This document shows, one piece after another, positions 1 to 13,636 of a stretch of DNA of 64,000 nucleotides. Both the position numbers and the translations under genes were made by a program. Below the pieces are notes generated by a model that saw nothing but the letters and a program-made list of their open reading frames with translations, was not told the origin of the DNA and did no database searches. The DNA is taken from the NCBI RefSeq assembly GCF_000002985.6, contig NC_003284.9, forward strand, positions 13,950,001 through 14,014,000, given 5' to 3'. The first letter of the stretch is position 1. The number at the start of each line of letters is the position of its first letter. The stretch comes from Caenorhabditis elegans (taxonomy: Eukaryota; Nematoda; Chromadorea; Rhabditida; Rhabditidae).

Positions 1-1261
1 CTGAAAATAGTGTTTAAAATCAAGTTTAAAATTTTAAAAATTGAGATTGAAAATCGAAAAATATCCAAGTTTCAACATTTCTGAGATAATAAATAAAACT
101 TTTTTGTCAAAGTTCTGATTAGTCTGTAGAAATTTCACTTGGCATAGAACTTGTATGAAATAATTTTCAATAGACTTTCAAATTATGAGAAGTGAAAACT
201 TTCTGTTGACCCTCCTGGCAACAAATAAGCAACTTTTTGGAAATTGTTTTCTATAATATTTAGTGATTAAATAAGTGATTTTGAACAACCTTATGGTGCT
301 TCTCCAATTTTACTATAATTGTTATATTTTTCTAATATTTATGTAGGAATCCTTTCAGAATGAATGGATGAATTAACTACTACTACCAATTTTGCGCATT
401 TAGTTTTTTTTGCAATTCTCAAAATTGTGCCAAAAACAATTCTAAAAATTCTAAAAATCCACATTCACATTCACGACAGTATGCAACCAGATGTGGTGAT
501 TTTTACAACCAACACCTTCTCTTTTTGCCTCTCAAATTTCACTTTTGTTTGGAAGCCCTTCTGTTTAGAGTTTATGTCACTTTTCAACTCATACTATTTC
601 CATACGAAAAGTCCGTTGTCTATCTCTCTGCGTTTCCTTCTAATCGCAAATCTATTCCACCCGATCGGACAACTGACCCACATCGATATGTTTAATCGCA
701 TCGGCTCTCAGCACTCCGCGCGTTTCTCTCCCTTTCTCTCCACAGACCATCTTTTTCTTTGTTTTGTGAGTCGATCCAACCCGCTCCCGGCAGCCTGCTT
801 CCCCCTGTATTTGGTAGTTTCCAACTCTCTCTCATTTTGCTTGTTCCACTCGCCTCTCTCGCGACACACTATCTCTGCCGTCTCCTGATTTCGCATAGTC
901 TCTTGTTAGTGTACAATAGCGTATAGTACTGGCCACCGAATGTCTGCGTCTCTTGATCTTTCGGAATGCATTCTGTCAGCGCCCGCTTGCGCAGCAGTCC
1001 GATTTCCGATTCGTCGTGTCCTCGTCGTCCAGTCGCCGTTGCGTCCTCCTTTGACGTCGCTGCCCGACACTGTTTTACTTTTCTCTTTCTCTTTTCCTCC
1101 ACCCCGTACCTCACACGAACAACCTGTCGGTTTCCAATCTATATATCGATTTTCTCTTTTTTAAGTTTTGGGTTTGTCTGCATTTGTAGAATTTTTTTCC
1201 AAAAATGCATGACGATCTATAAAAAAACCTGAACAATCATTTCACAATACATTCATTTCAG
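1..1261 (+). promoter_or_regulatory. alg-1 upstream region
   Basis: No gene is supported here. The first 500 bases are plain AT-rich DNA. About 600-1160 is strongly pyrimidine-rich on the + strand (CTCTCT and TTTCTC runs), the usual look of C. elegans promoters and outrons. A good 3' splice site, ATTCATTTCAG, ends at 1261, 29 bases before the alg-1 ATG. The first coding exon is therefore joined either to an upstream 5' exon or to a trans-spliced leader; which one cannot be told from sequence. Confidence 0.6.
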
Positions 1262-1290
1262 AGTCGTCTAACGTCGCCTCAAACGACCCA

Positions 1291-4200
1291 ATGTCCGGCG
1301 GGCCGCAATATTTGCCAGGAGTCATGAATTCTACCATTCAACAGCAACCACAGAGCGCAACATCGTCGTTTCTGCCAAGTGGACCGATTAGTTCGACGTC
1401 CACCTCCTCGCAAGTTGTTCCAACATCTGGAGCCACCCAGCAGCCGCCTTTCCCGTCGGCACAAGCGGCTGCGTCAACAGCGCTCCAAAATGATCTAGAA
1501 GTAAGTTTTCATCGTTTAAAAACGCAGTGTACACATCTGATATTATCTTGTTATTAGTTTGTAATAATTTTTAAATCTTTGAACTTACACATTGTATTTC
1601 AGGAAATATTTAATTCTCCGCCTACTCAGCCACAAACATTTAGCGATGTTCCTCAAAGACAAGCCGGAAGCCTGGCTCCAGGAGTTCCCATTGGTAATAC
1701 AAGTGTCTCAATTGGAGAACCAGCAAATACACTTGGAGGCGGTTTACCAGGCGGAGCACCGGGACAATTACCTGGGTAAGAAATTTGAAATGTTATGAAC
1801 TAATACGGTATAATCAAAAAAAAAACCCCCGTGAGAAGCAATAACTGGCAATCATTAATTTTTGATTTCAAAAAAGGGATTTTCGAAAAAATGTGGAATT
1901 TTTAAATGTAAATGTTTTCAGCGGCAACCAGAGTGGTATTCAATTCCAATGTCCTCGACGCCCAAACCACGGAGTTGAGGGTCGCTCAATTCTTCTTCGC
2001 GCCAACCACTTTGCAGTGAGAATTCCTGGAGGAACTATTCAACACTACCAGGTCGATGTTACTCCAGACAAGTGCCCAAGAAGAGTTAATCGGTAATCAT
2101 TATTATTCCAAAATGAACTAACTTATTAATTGTATCAATTTTCAGCGAGATTATCAGCTGCTTGATAAGCGCATTCTCCAAGTACTTCACTAATATTCGC
2201 CCTGTTTACGATGGAAAGCGCAATATGTACACCCGCGAGCCCCTTCCAATTGGAAGAGAACGTATGGATTTCGATGTCACACTTCCTGGAGACTCCGCCG
2301 TTGAGCGTCAATTTTCGGTTTCTTTGAAATGGGTCGGACAAGTTTCTCTCTCCACTCTGGAGGATGCCATGGAAGGAAGAGTTCGCCAGGTTCCATTCGA
2401 AGCCGTTCAAGCTATGGATGTCATTCTTCGTCATCTTCCAAGCTTGAAATACACTCCTGTCGGACGTTCATTCTTCTCGCCACCAGTTCCTAATGCTTCT
2501 GGAGTCATGGCAGGATCATGCCCTCCCCAGGCTTCTGGAGCTGTCGCAGGAGGTGCCCACTCCGCTGGACAATATCACGCCGAGAGCAAACTCGGGGGTG
2601 GCCGTGAAGTCTGGTTTGGATTCCATCAGTCGGTTCGCCCATCTCAGTGGAAAATGATGCTTAACATTGATGTCTCTGCGACTGCTTTCTATCGTTCCAT
2701 GCCAGTCATTGAGTTCATCGCCGAAGTTTTGGAGCTTCCAGTTCAAGCTCTTGCTGAGCGTCGTGCTCTATCTGATGCTCAACGTGTCAAGTTCACCAAG
2801 GAAATTCGTGGTCTCAAAATTGAAATCACCCACTGTGGACAAATGCGCAGAAAGTATCGTGTCTGCAACGTCACTCGTCGTCCAGCTCAAACTCAAACTT
2901 TCCCACTTCAATTGGAGACTGGTCAAACTATTGAGTGCACTGTCGCCAAGTATTTCTATGACAAGTACAGAATTCAACTCAAATACCCACACTTGCCATG
3001 CCTCCAAGTTGGACAGGAACAAAAGCACACCTACCTGCCACCAGAGGTGTGCAACATTGTTCCAGGACAACGTTGCATCAAGAAGCTTACGGATGTGCAG
3101 ACATCGACAATGATTAAGGCTACAGCTCGTTCTGCTCCAGAACGTGAGCGTGAGATTTCCAACTTGGTCCGCAAGGCCGAGTTCTCAGCTGATCCATTTG
3201 CTCACGAATTCGGAATCACCATCAACCCAGCAATGACTGAAGTCAAGGGACGCGTTCTTTCTGCTCCAAAACTTCTCTACGGTGGACGCACTCGAGCCAC
3301 CGCTCTCCCGAATCAAGGAGTTTGGGATATGCGTGGAAAACAGTTCCACACTGGAATCGATGTTCGTGTCTGGGCGATCGCTTGTTTTGCTCAACAACAG
3401 CATGTCAAGGAGAACGATCTCCGCATGTTCACCAACCAGCTTCAGCGGATTTCCAACGACGCTGGTATGCCAATCGTCGGAAATCCATGCTTCTGCAAGT
3501 ACGCTGTTGGAGTCGAGCAGGTTGAGCCAATGTTCAAGTACTTGAAACAAAACTACTCTGGAATTCAACTTGTAGTGGTTGTTCTCCCTGGAAAAACTCC
3601 AGTTTATGGTATGTAATTTGTTTTTTTTGTTTATTTCTGATTATTTATTTTCTAATTTTTCAGCTGAAGTTAAACGTGTTGGAGACACAGTTTTGGGTAT
3701 CGCCACCCAGTGCGTGCAAGCCAAGAACGCAATCCGAACAACTCCACAAACTCTTTCTAATTTATGCTTGAAGATGAACGTAAAGCTTGGAGGAGTCAAC
3801 AGTATTCTGCTTCCAAACGTACGCCCAAGAATCTTCAACGAACCAGTCATTTTCTTTGGATGTGACATCACTCATCCACCAGCAGGAGACTCTCGCAAAC
3901 CATCCATCGCAGCAGTTGTCGGCTCAATGGATGCTCATCCTAGCAGATATGCTGCAACCGTCCGTGTCCAACAACATCGTCAAGAGATCATCTCAGATTT
4001 AACCTACATGGTCCGCGAGCTTCTTGTTCAATTCTACCGCAACACTCGCTTCAAGCCAGCCAGAATCGTTGTCTACCGTGATGGAGTTTCTGAGGGGCAA
4101 TTCTTCAACGTTCTTCAATATGAGCTTCGCGCGATTCGCGAGGCTTGCATGATGCTTGAAAGAGGATATCAACCAGGAATCACTTTCATCGCCGTCCAAA

Positions 4201-4707
4201 AGAGACATCACACTCGTCTCTTTGCTGTTGATAAGAAGGATCAAGTCGGAAAAGCATACAATATTCCGCCAGGAACTACTGTCGATGTAGGAATTACCCA
4301 CCCAACCGAGTTTGACTTCTACTTGTGCTCTCATGCTGGTATTCAAGGAACATCTCGTCCATCCCATTACCATGTTCTTTGGGATGACAACAATCTGACA
4401 GCCGACGAACTTCAACAGCTCACATATCAAATGTGCCATACCTACGTCAGATGCACACGATCCGTTTCAATTCCAGCGCCAGCATATTATGCTCATTTGG
4501 TAGCGTTCCGCGCTCGTTATCATCTTGTCGATCGCGAGCATGACTCTGGAGAAGGTTCTCAGCCATCTGGAACTTCCGAGGATACCACCTTGTCGAACAT
4601 GGCTAGAGCTGTGCAGGTAATATTGGCATTTAATTTAGTTTCTATTTGAAAAAAATTAAACACTTTAGGTTCATCCGGATGCCAACAACGTCATGTACTT
4701 TGCTTAA
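1291..4707 (+). CDS. alg-1: Argonaute protein ALG-1 (microRNA pathway)
   Basis: Exons 1291-1500, 1603-1775, 1922-2092, 2146-3608, 3664-4616 and 4669-4707 give 1002 residues. The product is an AGO-clade Argonaute that binds microRNAs and silences target mRNAs in the cytoplasm, with a role in microRNA maturation. Residues 1-130 are a low-complexity Q/S/P/G-rich tail. The N domain and linker follow, then the PAZ domain (about 371-490, ending near [10 protein letters not shown]), MID, and PIWI (from about 657). The slicer triad is intact: D740 (CDITHPP), D812 (YRDGVSEGQ) and H950 (YYAHLVAF). The C-terminus VMYFA is the Argonaute signature that closes on the guide 5' end. The ATG at 1291 is the first after the 3' splice site and matches the known isoform. 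Longer N-terminal isoforms from upstream exons are possible. Identification rests on recognition of the whole protein. Confidence 0.98.
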
Positions 4708-7700
4708 ACTAGGAATCTGCCTAGGAATCGACTTCATAGATAGCTATTACTCACCAACTTGCTCTAACAGAAGACGAGTATTGAATATTGTCATGTCTAC
4801 CTAATATCTATCTTGATAATTCTGTGTCTTTATCTGTATCTGTATCTCCATTCAAATTGATTTCAATATGCTACAATGTTATAATGTTTTTCTATAATCG
4901 GACTCTTATGTTTTCAAATTCCATATTTAATTTGTAATTCTAATTGCCGCTACCTCTCGTGTAACTGTTTTCTTTCTTCCATCCATTTTTCACTTCCCAC
5001 AACCAAAATGCCTTTACTTAGTGACTTTTCCTCTCATCCTGGTAGCCTACAAAGCTTCAAAACCCATTTAATATCCTTAATATTTTTCCTCGCAGTTGAT
5101 TACATTGTCCAAATGCACTGCTGTCGTCTTTCCACCTTGTAACCTCCGAGAGCACCGAGCACTACGACTCCTCTCTTCACACTCACATCTTCTCGCTGAG
5201 CAATCATCTTGAAATGCTTCTTTCTTCAACTTACGGGCTTGATCTGTCAAATTCCTTCCAATTTCTCATCGCCTACAGTAGTCCTAGTTGCGTTTGATGT
5301 TGACCTATTCGACTTCCTTCCCCAAACAACCATTAAAAACATTACGAGAATGCTGATGTTTTCTCCGCAAAATAGCCGAAATTTGGGCTAGATTTTACTC
5401 TGCGCTCCTGGTGAGTCTTGTATGTTCTTGCACTTCAAATCCACACGTATGTGGCAGTTTATGGCTTTCAATGCTGAAACACATATACTGATGGACGCCT
5501 GGAACACTTGACCACCCATCAAGACGTGATCGGTAAAATTTACTCTGGGTGTCTTCTATTTTCGTGCAGAGTTCTGCATTTGTTATGGCATTAACTTCGT
5601 GATTGTTCACTTCACTCACATATTTGAAAATTCTGACGCAATATTTATCACCTTCAGTTGAATATTTTTGCATTGTGCTACAATCTTTCATTTTTTCTTG
5701 AACTCTCAATACCCTGTCATCAAAAAAATCACCAATATATCTTGTCAAGTGCATCTTTCCAATTGATTCTTTCTTCATTCACTCTCTCACTTTCTTTCTT
5801 GCAAATACTAATTTTTAGGGTTTTTATTATTTACAAAATTATTGTAACATTTAATTACTCTAACTTTAGGATTTAATCTTCAGTAAATTAACTTACAATT
5901 TTCCAACCCAAAAAATAATATTAAAAAACTCCCCTCTTCACTTCATTTCCACAATTTGTCATACTTTCAACATCTCTACCTGACGTCCCCTAAGCTCTTA
6001 TATTTTTGATCCAGCTGCCTAACTAAAAAAAACTCGCTCTCAACCTCAACTTTTGTGTCTTACTGTATTTCCAAACAAACCCTTTTCTCTTTCAAAACCC
6101 TTTCCCACTTCCCCCTGATCCTGATGTCTGAAAGTCTTCCCCCCACCCCACCCACAGAAAACCTTTTTCCGCATTTGTGTTGTAATTTGCATTCTCATGC
6201 ATTTTGTACAATGTGTGATTTTGTTTTTTTTCTTTGCAAATGAAGCGATGAGGGACCAAAATTTGTTATATTTTTTTTGTAAAAAATTTTCAGAATGCTT
6301 GAACCCTGGGTATATGAATATCTGATGTTCAGAATCCTTCAAAAAATCTCAGACCGGCAGACAATATGGATGTTGTAAATGAAACAACTGAAGTCCGAAA
6401 CGAGGATTTCATATGTAGTGGCAACCCCTATGATCTGGCTGCTAGGAATAGCTCATTGGAATGACGATGTTTAATATTTTTCTGCAAATGAGTACAAAAC
6501 ACATATGAAAATTGGAAATTAAACAAATGCTTACATCTTTAACTCTGAATTATAGCAGTTTGAAAAATCACAAAACATTCTGTGACCTCTGAAACCTTCT
6601 TTTAAGATTTTTTTTTCTATTTCAGAGACAAATGGACAAAAAACTCAATAATTTTTGGCAATCTATATGCTATAAATTCAAAAATTGTGTCATAATTTTG
6701 TGGATCCCAACTCATCCTGAACAGATTTCCATAACTTAAAGGTAAAACAGGTAAAATGTGTTTGATTTGATAAACAGAATAAATATTTTACATTTTTTGA
6801 TTTACCTTTTTTTTGCAGATTACATAGAGAACTTTGAGCTTTCTGACGAATTCCCCGAATTCATAAAATAACAGCTAAAACTTTAACAAAGACTTTTATT
6901 GCAGATTAGGCTTATCAAAAATATATTTGCACACTGAGGATACGTTATTGTCAAATTCAGGAACATATCCTGAATATGCAAAATTTCCTTTGTTATTCCC
7001 ATCGGAAAACTGTTGCATATGTATGCTGCGATTAAAAACCAGTTTTCAACTTTGCCTGCCTAACAAAACCATTTATGAGTTTGCGTGTGTAAAATCAAAT
7101 ACTACATGCAAAAACAGAAGCATGGTATTTTAGGTTGTAGTTTTGTAGGAAAAGCCATTACACTTTTGAGAGCAAATAGTAGGGAAAATAATTGTTGAAG
7201 AAAGTGTATAGAACAAAGCTCTGGTTGTCAATGGCAACCGTTGTTGTGTTCTTTGCGTCTCCAGGTTTCTCCAACTAGATTTCGCAATTTTTAGTTTTCC
7301 ATGTGTGGCTTTGTATTTTTATTTTCTAGAATAGTATTTTCCATATCAAACTTAGTCGATATTTCTAAAAAGCTGTGTCAACAAGCACGGTTTTCAATTT
7401 TCCTATGCTCATAAGTAAATATAAAACCATCATCATCATAAACAGATTTCTTTTCCTCTTCCATTTTTCCGCTTCCCATATGACTACGCCTATTTTGACC
7501 GAGATTTCGTAATTCGTTACCAGCCCGTCTACCACATGTCCTTCACAACGACGTCGTTGAATTGTGGAAGAGGTGCACTGGCGGCGTTCGTTATTTGTTT
7601 CTACGCAGACCCTTCGTTTCTGTTTGCGCAGGTTGTCATTATAGCGTCGCCAACCAGCAGGTACCTCTTACGATTTTAGTAATTTTCTATTTTGTTAAAT

Positions 7701-10136
7701 TTTCGGAAGGGATCTAGAAAAATTGTCTATTAGTTTCGAGAAACATTAAAAAAATAAATGCAAAATAACATACTATATGGCGCATTTATGACTGAAAACA
7801 AAATTAGAATTTATCTAGTTTTTAAAATAAGTTAAAATAAAGTTAAACCAAAATATAATAAAAAGTAAGTATGTTAAAAATGAGTCACAATGTGTGTAAA
7901 TTTTAGCTACAATATTTGAAACAGTTCCAATAACTAGCCGGTAATTTTCAAATTCAAAGGGTGACAATCAACTTAAATTCCATCAGAAAATATAGAGTGG
8001 AAGTCGGATTCCGGAGCAGTAGTTGCTCAAAAATTTTTACATTTTTTCAAATCAAGTTTGTTATTTTTTGATTTGGGGAGTTTCTATAAAAAAATTACGT
8101 CTAAAAAAATTATTTCTAGTGTAATGTTTTCTGTCTTGCCAAATTTTGTTGTTTTCTGAGCAATTGCTGGTATTCACAAACAGTCTATAAATCCAAATAA
8201 AAAATTACTTTTCTGAAATTAATTTTTTAACGAAAAGTGTAACGAATACTCTAAAAACATCAAATTTTAGTTCAAAATGGGTTTTATTAATATCTAGATA
8301 ATTTTCATCACTACTGTTTTGCTTTTTCTTCAATTTGAAGTAGGCAGCTCCAATGAGAGAATTGTTGATAATCCCCAGTACAGTACAAAAGTGAGAAAAA
8401 ACCATCTTGGCGGTACTCCACTTTTCAAGAAAGGCTAGTATATTTTATTTCCCCATTTACATTTTTTAGTTGGCAAAACATTAGCGGTTTTGTATTACGT
8501 GGTTTTTCAATGATTATTGAAACCTGTGACTCATTGAAAGTTTTCTCCACAAAAATGACACACATAGAGAAGTGATCAAATTCTCTTCATTTTCAACTTT
8601 CTATCTTTTTTCACTCATACACAGTACTAAAGTCAACACCAACGATTCGCACCCCATTTTCCTCTTTTTTGAGCCCCGCATGTGTGTGTGTATTTACAGT
8701 ACTGTTATATTCACTATTTTTGTGCTCCCTTACTCGCGCTCTCTCATTTTTTTCTCGTTTTTCTACCTCCCAATTGATCTGAGTTGATGGCGGCGGCGGT
8801 TGGTGGTTAAACTTTAACTTTCACCGCAACACACTCGTTTTGTTTGAACTATTTTTAACGTGGTTCTTTCTATTACAATCTAACTTTCAGTTTTTCTGAT
8901 TTTCAAAAATCAACTTTGAAACATAATTGTTCGAGAGAGCGTTTACATTTACGGGAAAAGAAGCTCTCATAAAATTTTTTCTTTAAACGTAGTGCTCAAA
9001 CGTAAAAACTTCATTGCCAACCATGAAACTTACAAAACAAATAAATTATTTTTCTTAAAATTTAAGAGCCAGCGTAATTTTGAAACAGATTTACGGTACT
9101 TATGTATACCGTAAGTCTGATCCAACATATTTAAAATTTGATACAACTTTGATTAATGGACCCATTTCATTTTAATTTGGTCTTATTGCAAATAATTTTA
9201 GAAAAGAAAGCATTGAAACTGTAACTTTCTCAAAAATTTATTTTTAAGCTATTCTTTCTGGTATAACTGTTTTTGAAGCGAAATTAAGTTTGAATTCTAA
9301 TAAGTGTGAAAACTTGAAATAAGTTGTTCAAAACAAAAACTTGTTAAAAACACTTATTTAACAGAAACCAAAACTTTTTGAATTTTTTCAAAGGTATCAT
9401 TTATACATTTTTTTTCCTTTGATTAAGCATTCAGATTGAAAATGATTTTGTGGCAACAATAATTGTGATAGTATTTTCACACTTTTGAAACTAAGCCAAT
9501 TTCATGATTTCTGCAATGTGATTCATATTTATTTCACAATACCTTCTTCTAGACAAGTTGCTATCAGTTTTCACATTTTATCATGTTACCCTCTACATAT
9601 GATTGAATTTTGACAATAAGTATAAATGAATCATAATCGTAATAAAGTGTTGCATATAATTTCGGCCGTATTATTAGCCGATAATACAAAAAACCGGTCA
9701 TGATTTGCAAGTCGGCTGTCCGTTCTCTTTTCCAAAGTGAGACGCTTCTCGGAGCGAGAAAAACACGAAAATCGATATAGCAAACAGTGAAAAGTAAAGA
9801 GTTTCAGTATGTGATGTTATTTCTCTGACTTTCTAACACCCACCACATTGTTTTTTATAGTTCGGTTCGCTTTTGGATATAAAAATTTGATTCTCCACAC
9901 TCTTTTTCCCTTTTCCATACCGCATCACCCCAGTTCTCCCCCTCTCTTTCTTCCTACATTTTTCCTATTGAGTTACACATATAGCCCCGCACAATATTTT
10001 CGGTGCGCGCGCGTGGAATGTCCTATTGACTTTGTCCTTCTTCAACCTCTCCCATATTTCGCATTGCCTCTCTATTATTTTTGTCTATGACATCAAATAT
10101 TGATCGAAAAAAACAACAACAACAACAACACCAATC
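4708..10136. other. 5.4-kb alg-1/syx-2 intergenic region
   Basis: This holds the alg-1 3' UTR and the syx-2 upstream region. I find no spliced gene. A 127-codon minus-strand frame (5395-5778) is open but lacks splice sites or recognisable features. 5900-6250 and 8570-8790 are pyrimidine-rich. Near 7225-7239 lies GTTGTC-AAT-GGCAAC, an RFX X-box-like inverted half-site pair. 9890-10080 is again pyrimidine-rich, as expected just upstream of syx-2. Confidence 0.5.
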
Positions 10137-12434
10137 ATGGCATTTCAGCGCAGTTCTTATCGGAACATGAGGGACAGATTGAACGAGTTCCAAGTGAGTT
10201 TTAGAGACTTGATACTTCTCTGAAAATCATAACTAAATAAACAACTAAATAAAGAAAATAAACTTTCATTCAGAATGATTAGCAATTTAACATTAGGACT
10301 ATGTCACCCGTGTGACCGTTGTAAACATCTCAAATTTTTTTTATTATCATTTAATTGTGGCTCTCCATTGACTATTTTCAAAAAAAAAGTACACTTTTAA
10401 GTTCAAAATTTGAATATCAACATTAGGAACATTTGAAAAAAAATTGGTTTTCATGACCGGCTCTATTCAATGAGTCATATATTTGTGTCCATCATGAAGG
10501 ATTTATATGCATAGCCACACGCTGACCTTAATCGCTAGTACTCAAACCAAAAAGCAAACTTTGACGCATTTTCCAAAAATTTACAACTGTATTCCCCCCA
10601 TAACTCAACATGGGCACATTTCAGAGCCGTGTTACCGATCGATTTGACGAAGTTGAACTCTCGCCGGCACGACCGCCGTCGGCAGCCGAGTATGTTGACC
10701 GACGATTCGAGGTAATTCCCCAATTTCCAATGATTATTTTGTGCTCGGCACACACACACAAGTTCTTACAAGTTTCGTTTTATAGGAAGTCCGAAATGCG
10801 ATTGCCAGTGTTCGAGGGGAAATTGAAAAGTTGAGAAGGGATCAGCAACATGTATTGGCACTAACCATAGCTGATCCGAGGGACAAGGTTAGTGTAGAAC
10901 ATTAAACATATCCTACGTATTGTTTTACAATTTCAGAACATTCTCGAAAACCAAATTGGAACAATTCGCCGTCGAACGGGAGATCTTCGAAAACTGGTCC
11001 GACAAGCGGAAGATGACTTCCTGGAGTTCACAAAACGTATGTTATTTTGTAAAAGCTCGTCTATTTTTTTACCTCTGCTATAGTCAATGTTTGGTTTAGG
11101 TTCACAAAAATGGTAATATGATACCTTCCGCGTTATTTTGGATTTTAAGTTTGGCTTTACATACATTATTTGGAAAGCAGAAGTCAGCATCAGAATAGAC
11201 ACAAAAATCCATCATAGAAAACTTTGAGGATTTTTTAAATATAAACTATATCATTTCAGGAAATTATTCAATAGGGGTTTTAAAAAAATCTGACGTTTGT
11301 TAGGCAAAACGTATTTTAGTTATGTATGTACATACATTTTTTATCATGCATTTTCTATTTTTCATTTTTGGAAACAAAAATAATTTTTGATGAAAAATTG
11401 TAAAAAAATGCACAGGATCTGCAATGAAATTTTATTATTCTATAAATTCTACAACTTCAAGATGTTACATAAACTTATAGTTCACACAATAATTTCAGAA
11501 GTGCAATCTGTCACAGAAAAACGAATGCGTCAGAATCAACTCGAACTTCTGAAAGATAACTTGAACAAACTTATTAATTTGTTCAACGAAACCCATCAAG
11601 ACTACAAATCACGTGTATCCGTCCGAGTGCGCCGACAACTACAAACCGTCGGACAAGACCTCACAGATGAGGACATTAATCGGATTATGGAAAATAGTGG
11701 ATCAGAGCAGGTATGGGAAGCTTCACCAAATCCAATAACCATTTCCAAACTTTAGCTATTCTTCCGAGAAGTAAATCCACTGTCAGTATCCGGTCAAGCG
11801 GCGTACGAAGATGTGAAAAAGCGGCACGGAGAAATTAAAGATTTGGAAAATAACATTGCAATGTTGGAAGAGATCTTTCTCGATTTGCAGCATCTGACAG
11901 AAGCACAGGTAGAACTGTTTTATTTTGCAAAAAAAAGTTATTGAAGAGTTTGTAGGACGAAATGGTCACGAATATTGATAACAACGTGGAAAACGGTCTT
12001 GAGCAAGTGAAGCAAGGTTCCGCGAATGTTAAAACTGCAGTGGAATATAAAAAGAGTGCAATGCGGAAAAAGGTAAGTGGTTCAGTTTGGTTCAATAGAA
12101 TTTTAAGTTCAGAATTTGTAATTATGCAAACCGCTCACAATTTAAACAATTTTAAAATTCTAATAAATAAGGAACTTGATGAATAATAACCAATACAAAA
12201 TTTAAAACTTTGCCACGAAGTAGGTTATTTTAAGTGTTAAACAGTTAACTTTATAAAATTTATTTTCCCGATTATTGTGTCGAAAAATCGATCTCTAAGA
12301 TTTCCAACAGTACTCATTGAACAAATTTTCAGATTTGCGTCGCTGCAATTCTTATCACAATTCTCCTGATTCTCATTATCGTTGCAATTATTCTTGCTGT
12401 GGTTTTATCAAGAGGCAATAACAATAACAAGTAA
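10137..12434 (+). CDS. syx-2: Syntaxin (Qa-SNARE)
   Basis: Exons 10137-10193, 10625-10711, 10786-10887, 10937-11036, 11499-11710, 11756-11908, 11956-12072 and 12333-12434 give 309 residues. The product is a plasma-membrane-type syntaxin that pairs with SNAP-25-like and synaptobrevin-like SNAREs to fuse vesicles. The N-terminal half forms the helical Habc region with linker. The SNARE motif spans about residues 205-270, and its zero-layer glutamine is Q237 (LTEAQ-DEM, at the exon 6/7 junction). A single hydrophobic segment rich in I, L and V follows (about 277-300), then a short tail RGNNNNK, so it is C-terminally anchored. The start follows an (AAC)n leader and is the first ATG in frame. The symbol is from memory of the alg-1 neighbourhood; the family call is certain. 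Confidence 0.92.
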
Positions 12435-13636
12435 AACTTTATCACCCTTGCCGATTCATTTTCAACATTCGAGAAGACATATTCCCGTGCTTCATTTCAA
12501 CGTTTTGGTGTTCACCTTGCTGGCATATTAGTATACATACATAAAACGCCCATCTTCAAACCAATTACAAATAACTAAAAATCTTCAAATCCTCAACCTA
12601 GCGGCTCACGGTCATATCTTGCGAAAATGTAGTAAAAATTTCTCATTGTAATCTTAAAATGTTTATCTTGCATGTATTATTTTTGTCGATTCATACGTGG
12701 TTAGATATTTTCACTAGATTTTTAACTCCCCCCTCACTTCTTAAAAACTTATTCACTTGGTTTTTTCATTCGTTTTGATGATTCAAATGTACAGGTTCTT
12801 GTTGTTTCATATAAATTTTTAACTCAACTGAATATGGAGCAATTTTTTAAATTTTTTTCTAATAGACAAGAGTTATCAAAAAATCAACAAAATTCACTGC
12901 GATACGGAACAATATTGAAGAACTCGGAAGGTTAAACTAAACTAAAATCTGTCTCAATGTATCTTGAACATTTTAAAGAATTTTTCAAAAGGATGCATTA
13001 TGTAACATGTTCTTTAGGCCCATTTCGAGTTTTGAAGTGCAATAAGAAAATTTACTTTCTACCTTTGATTACAAAAAAATCATTACACAGGACTTCAATA
13101 GATAATGCGTTGAAATGGGTCGACAATATTTTTCTTCGAGTATCATGTAACTTCGTAACATTTTCTTACTGTTCTATTAAAATATTCTTTATTAACGTTC
13201 AAAAACTTCAGTCTCTAATTAAGCCATCAAAATCTGTTTTTTTTGGCCGTAGCGCAAAGCCAGCAACGTTTATTTATACGACATATCATTTGTTAAATTA
13301 AAACTCTGCATCAAAAAAAATTCATTCATTTCATTTGAATTTTTAGATTTCTACAGAAAAAAAAAACAATACTACCTCAAATTCAAAAGAACGAAAAAAT
13401 ATAATTGTGTAAAAAGTAAGCGAAATTTGTCCTTGATTATGCTGCGCGACCCAATTATGCGTAGACGATGGATGAAAAGTTATTGTTTTTGGGATTTGCG
13501 AATGCCTTGACAGAGTGTAGATAGATAAGAGTAATTCTTGTTTCACTAATTTCTCATTGCCCAGTTGTTTTCTATTGGCTTCTATTAAATGTAAACCGGC
13601 AATTTCTTTATAAAGAAAAAATAGTTAGCATTTGCC
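12435..13636. other. syx-2 3' region and spacer
   Basis: Nothing gene-like is supported beyond the syx-2 3' UTR. A 114-codon + frame at 12957-13301 has no start context, splice sites or domain and looks like chance. The DNA is AT-rich throughout. Confidence 0.5.

Noticed and set aside
364..888. 174-codon + frame upstream of alg-1
   Set aside because: It is a by-product of a pyrimidine-rich promoter region (Phe/Leu/Ser-rich translation) with no splice link to alg-1.
2135..3568. Several minus-strand frames of 76-127 codons across alg-1
   Set aside because: They are antisense shadows of the strongly biased alg-1 coding exons.
5395..5778. 127-codon minus-strand frame downstream of alg-1
   Set aside because: Codons look plausible, but there is no splice acceptor or promoter-like sequence, signal peptide or recognised domain, and it overlaps the probable alg-1 3' UTR. 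RNA-seq on the minus strand would settle it.
12957..13301. 114-codon + frame after syx-2
   Set aside because: It lies in AT-rich 3' flank with no domain or splice sites and biased towards F, K, I and L as expected by chance.
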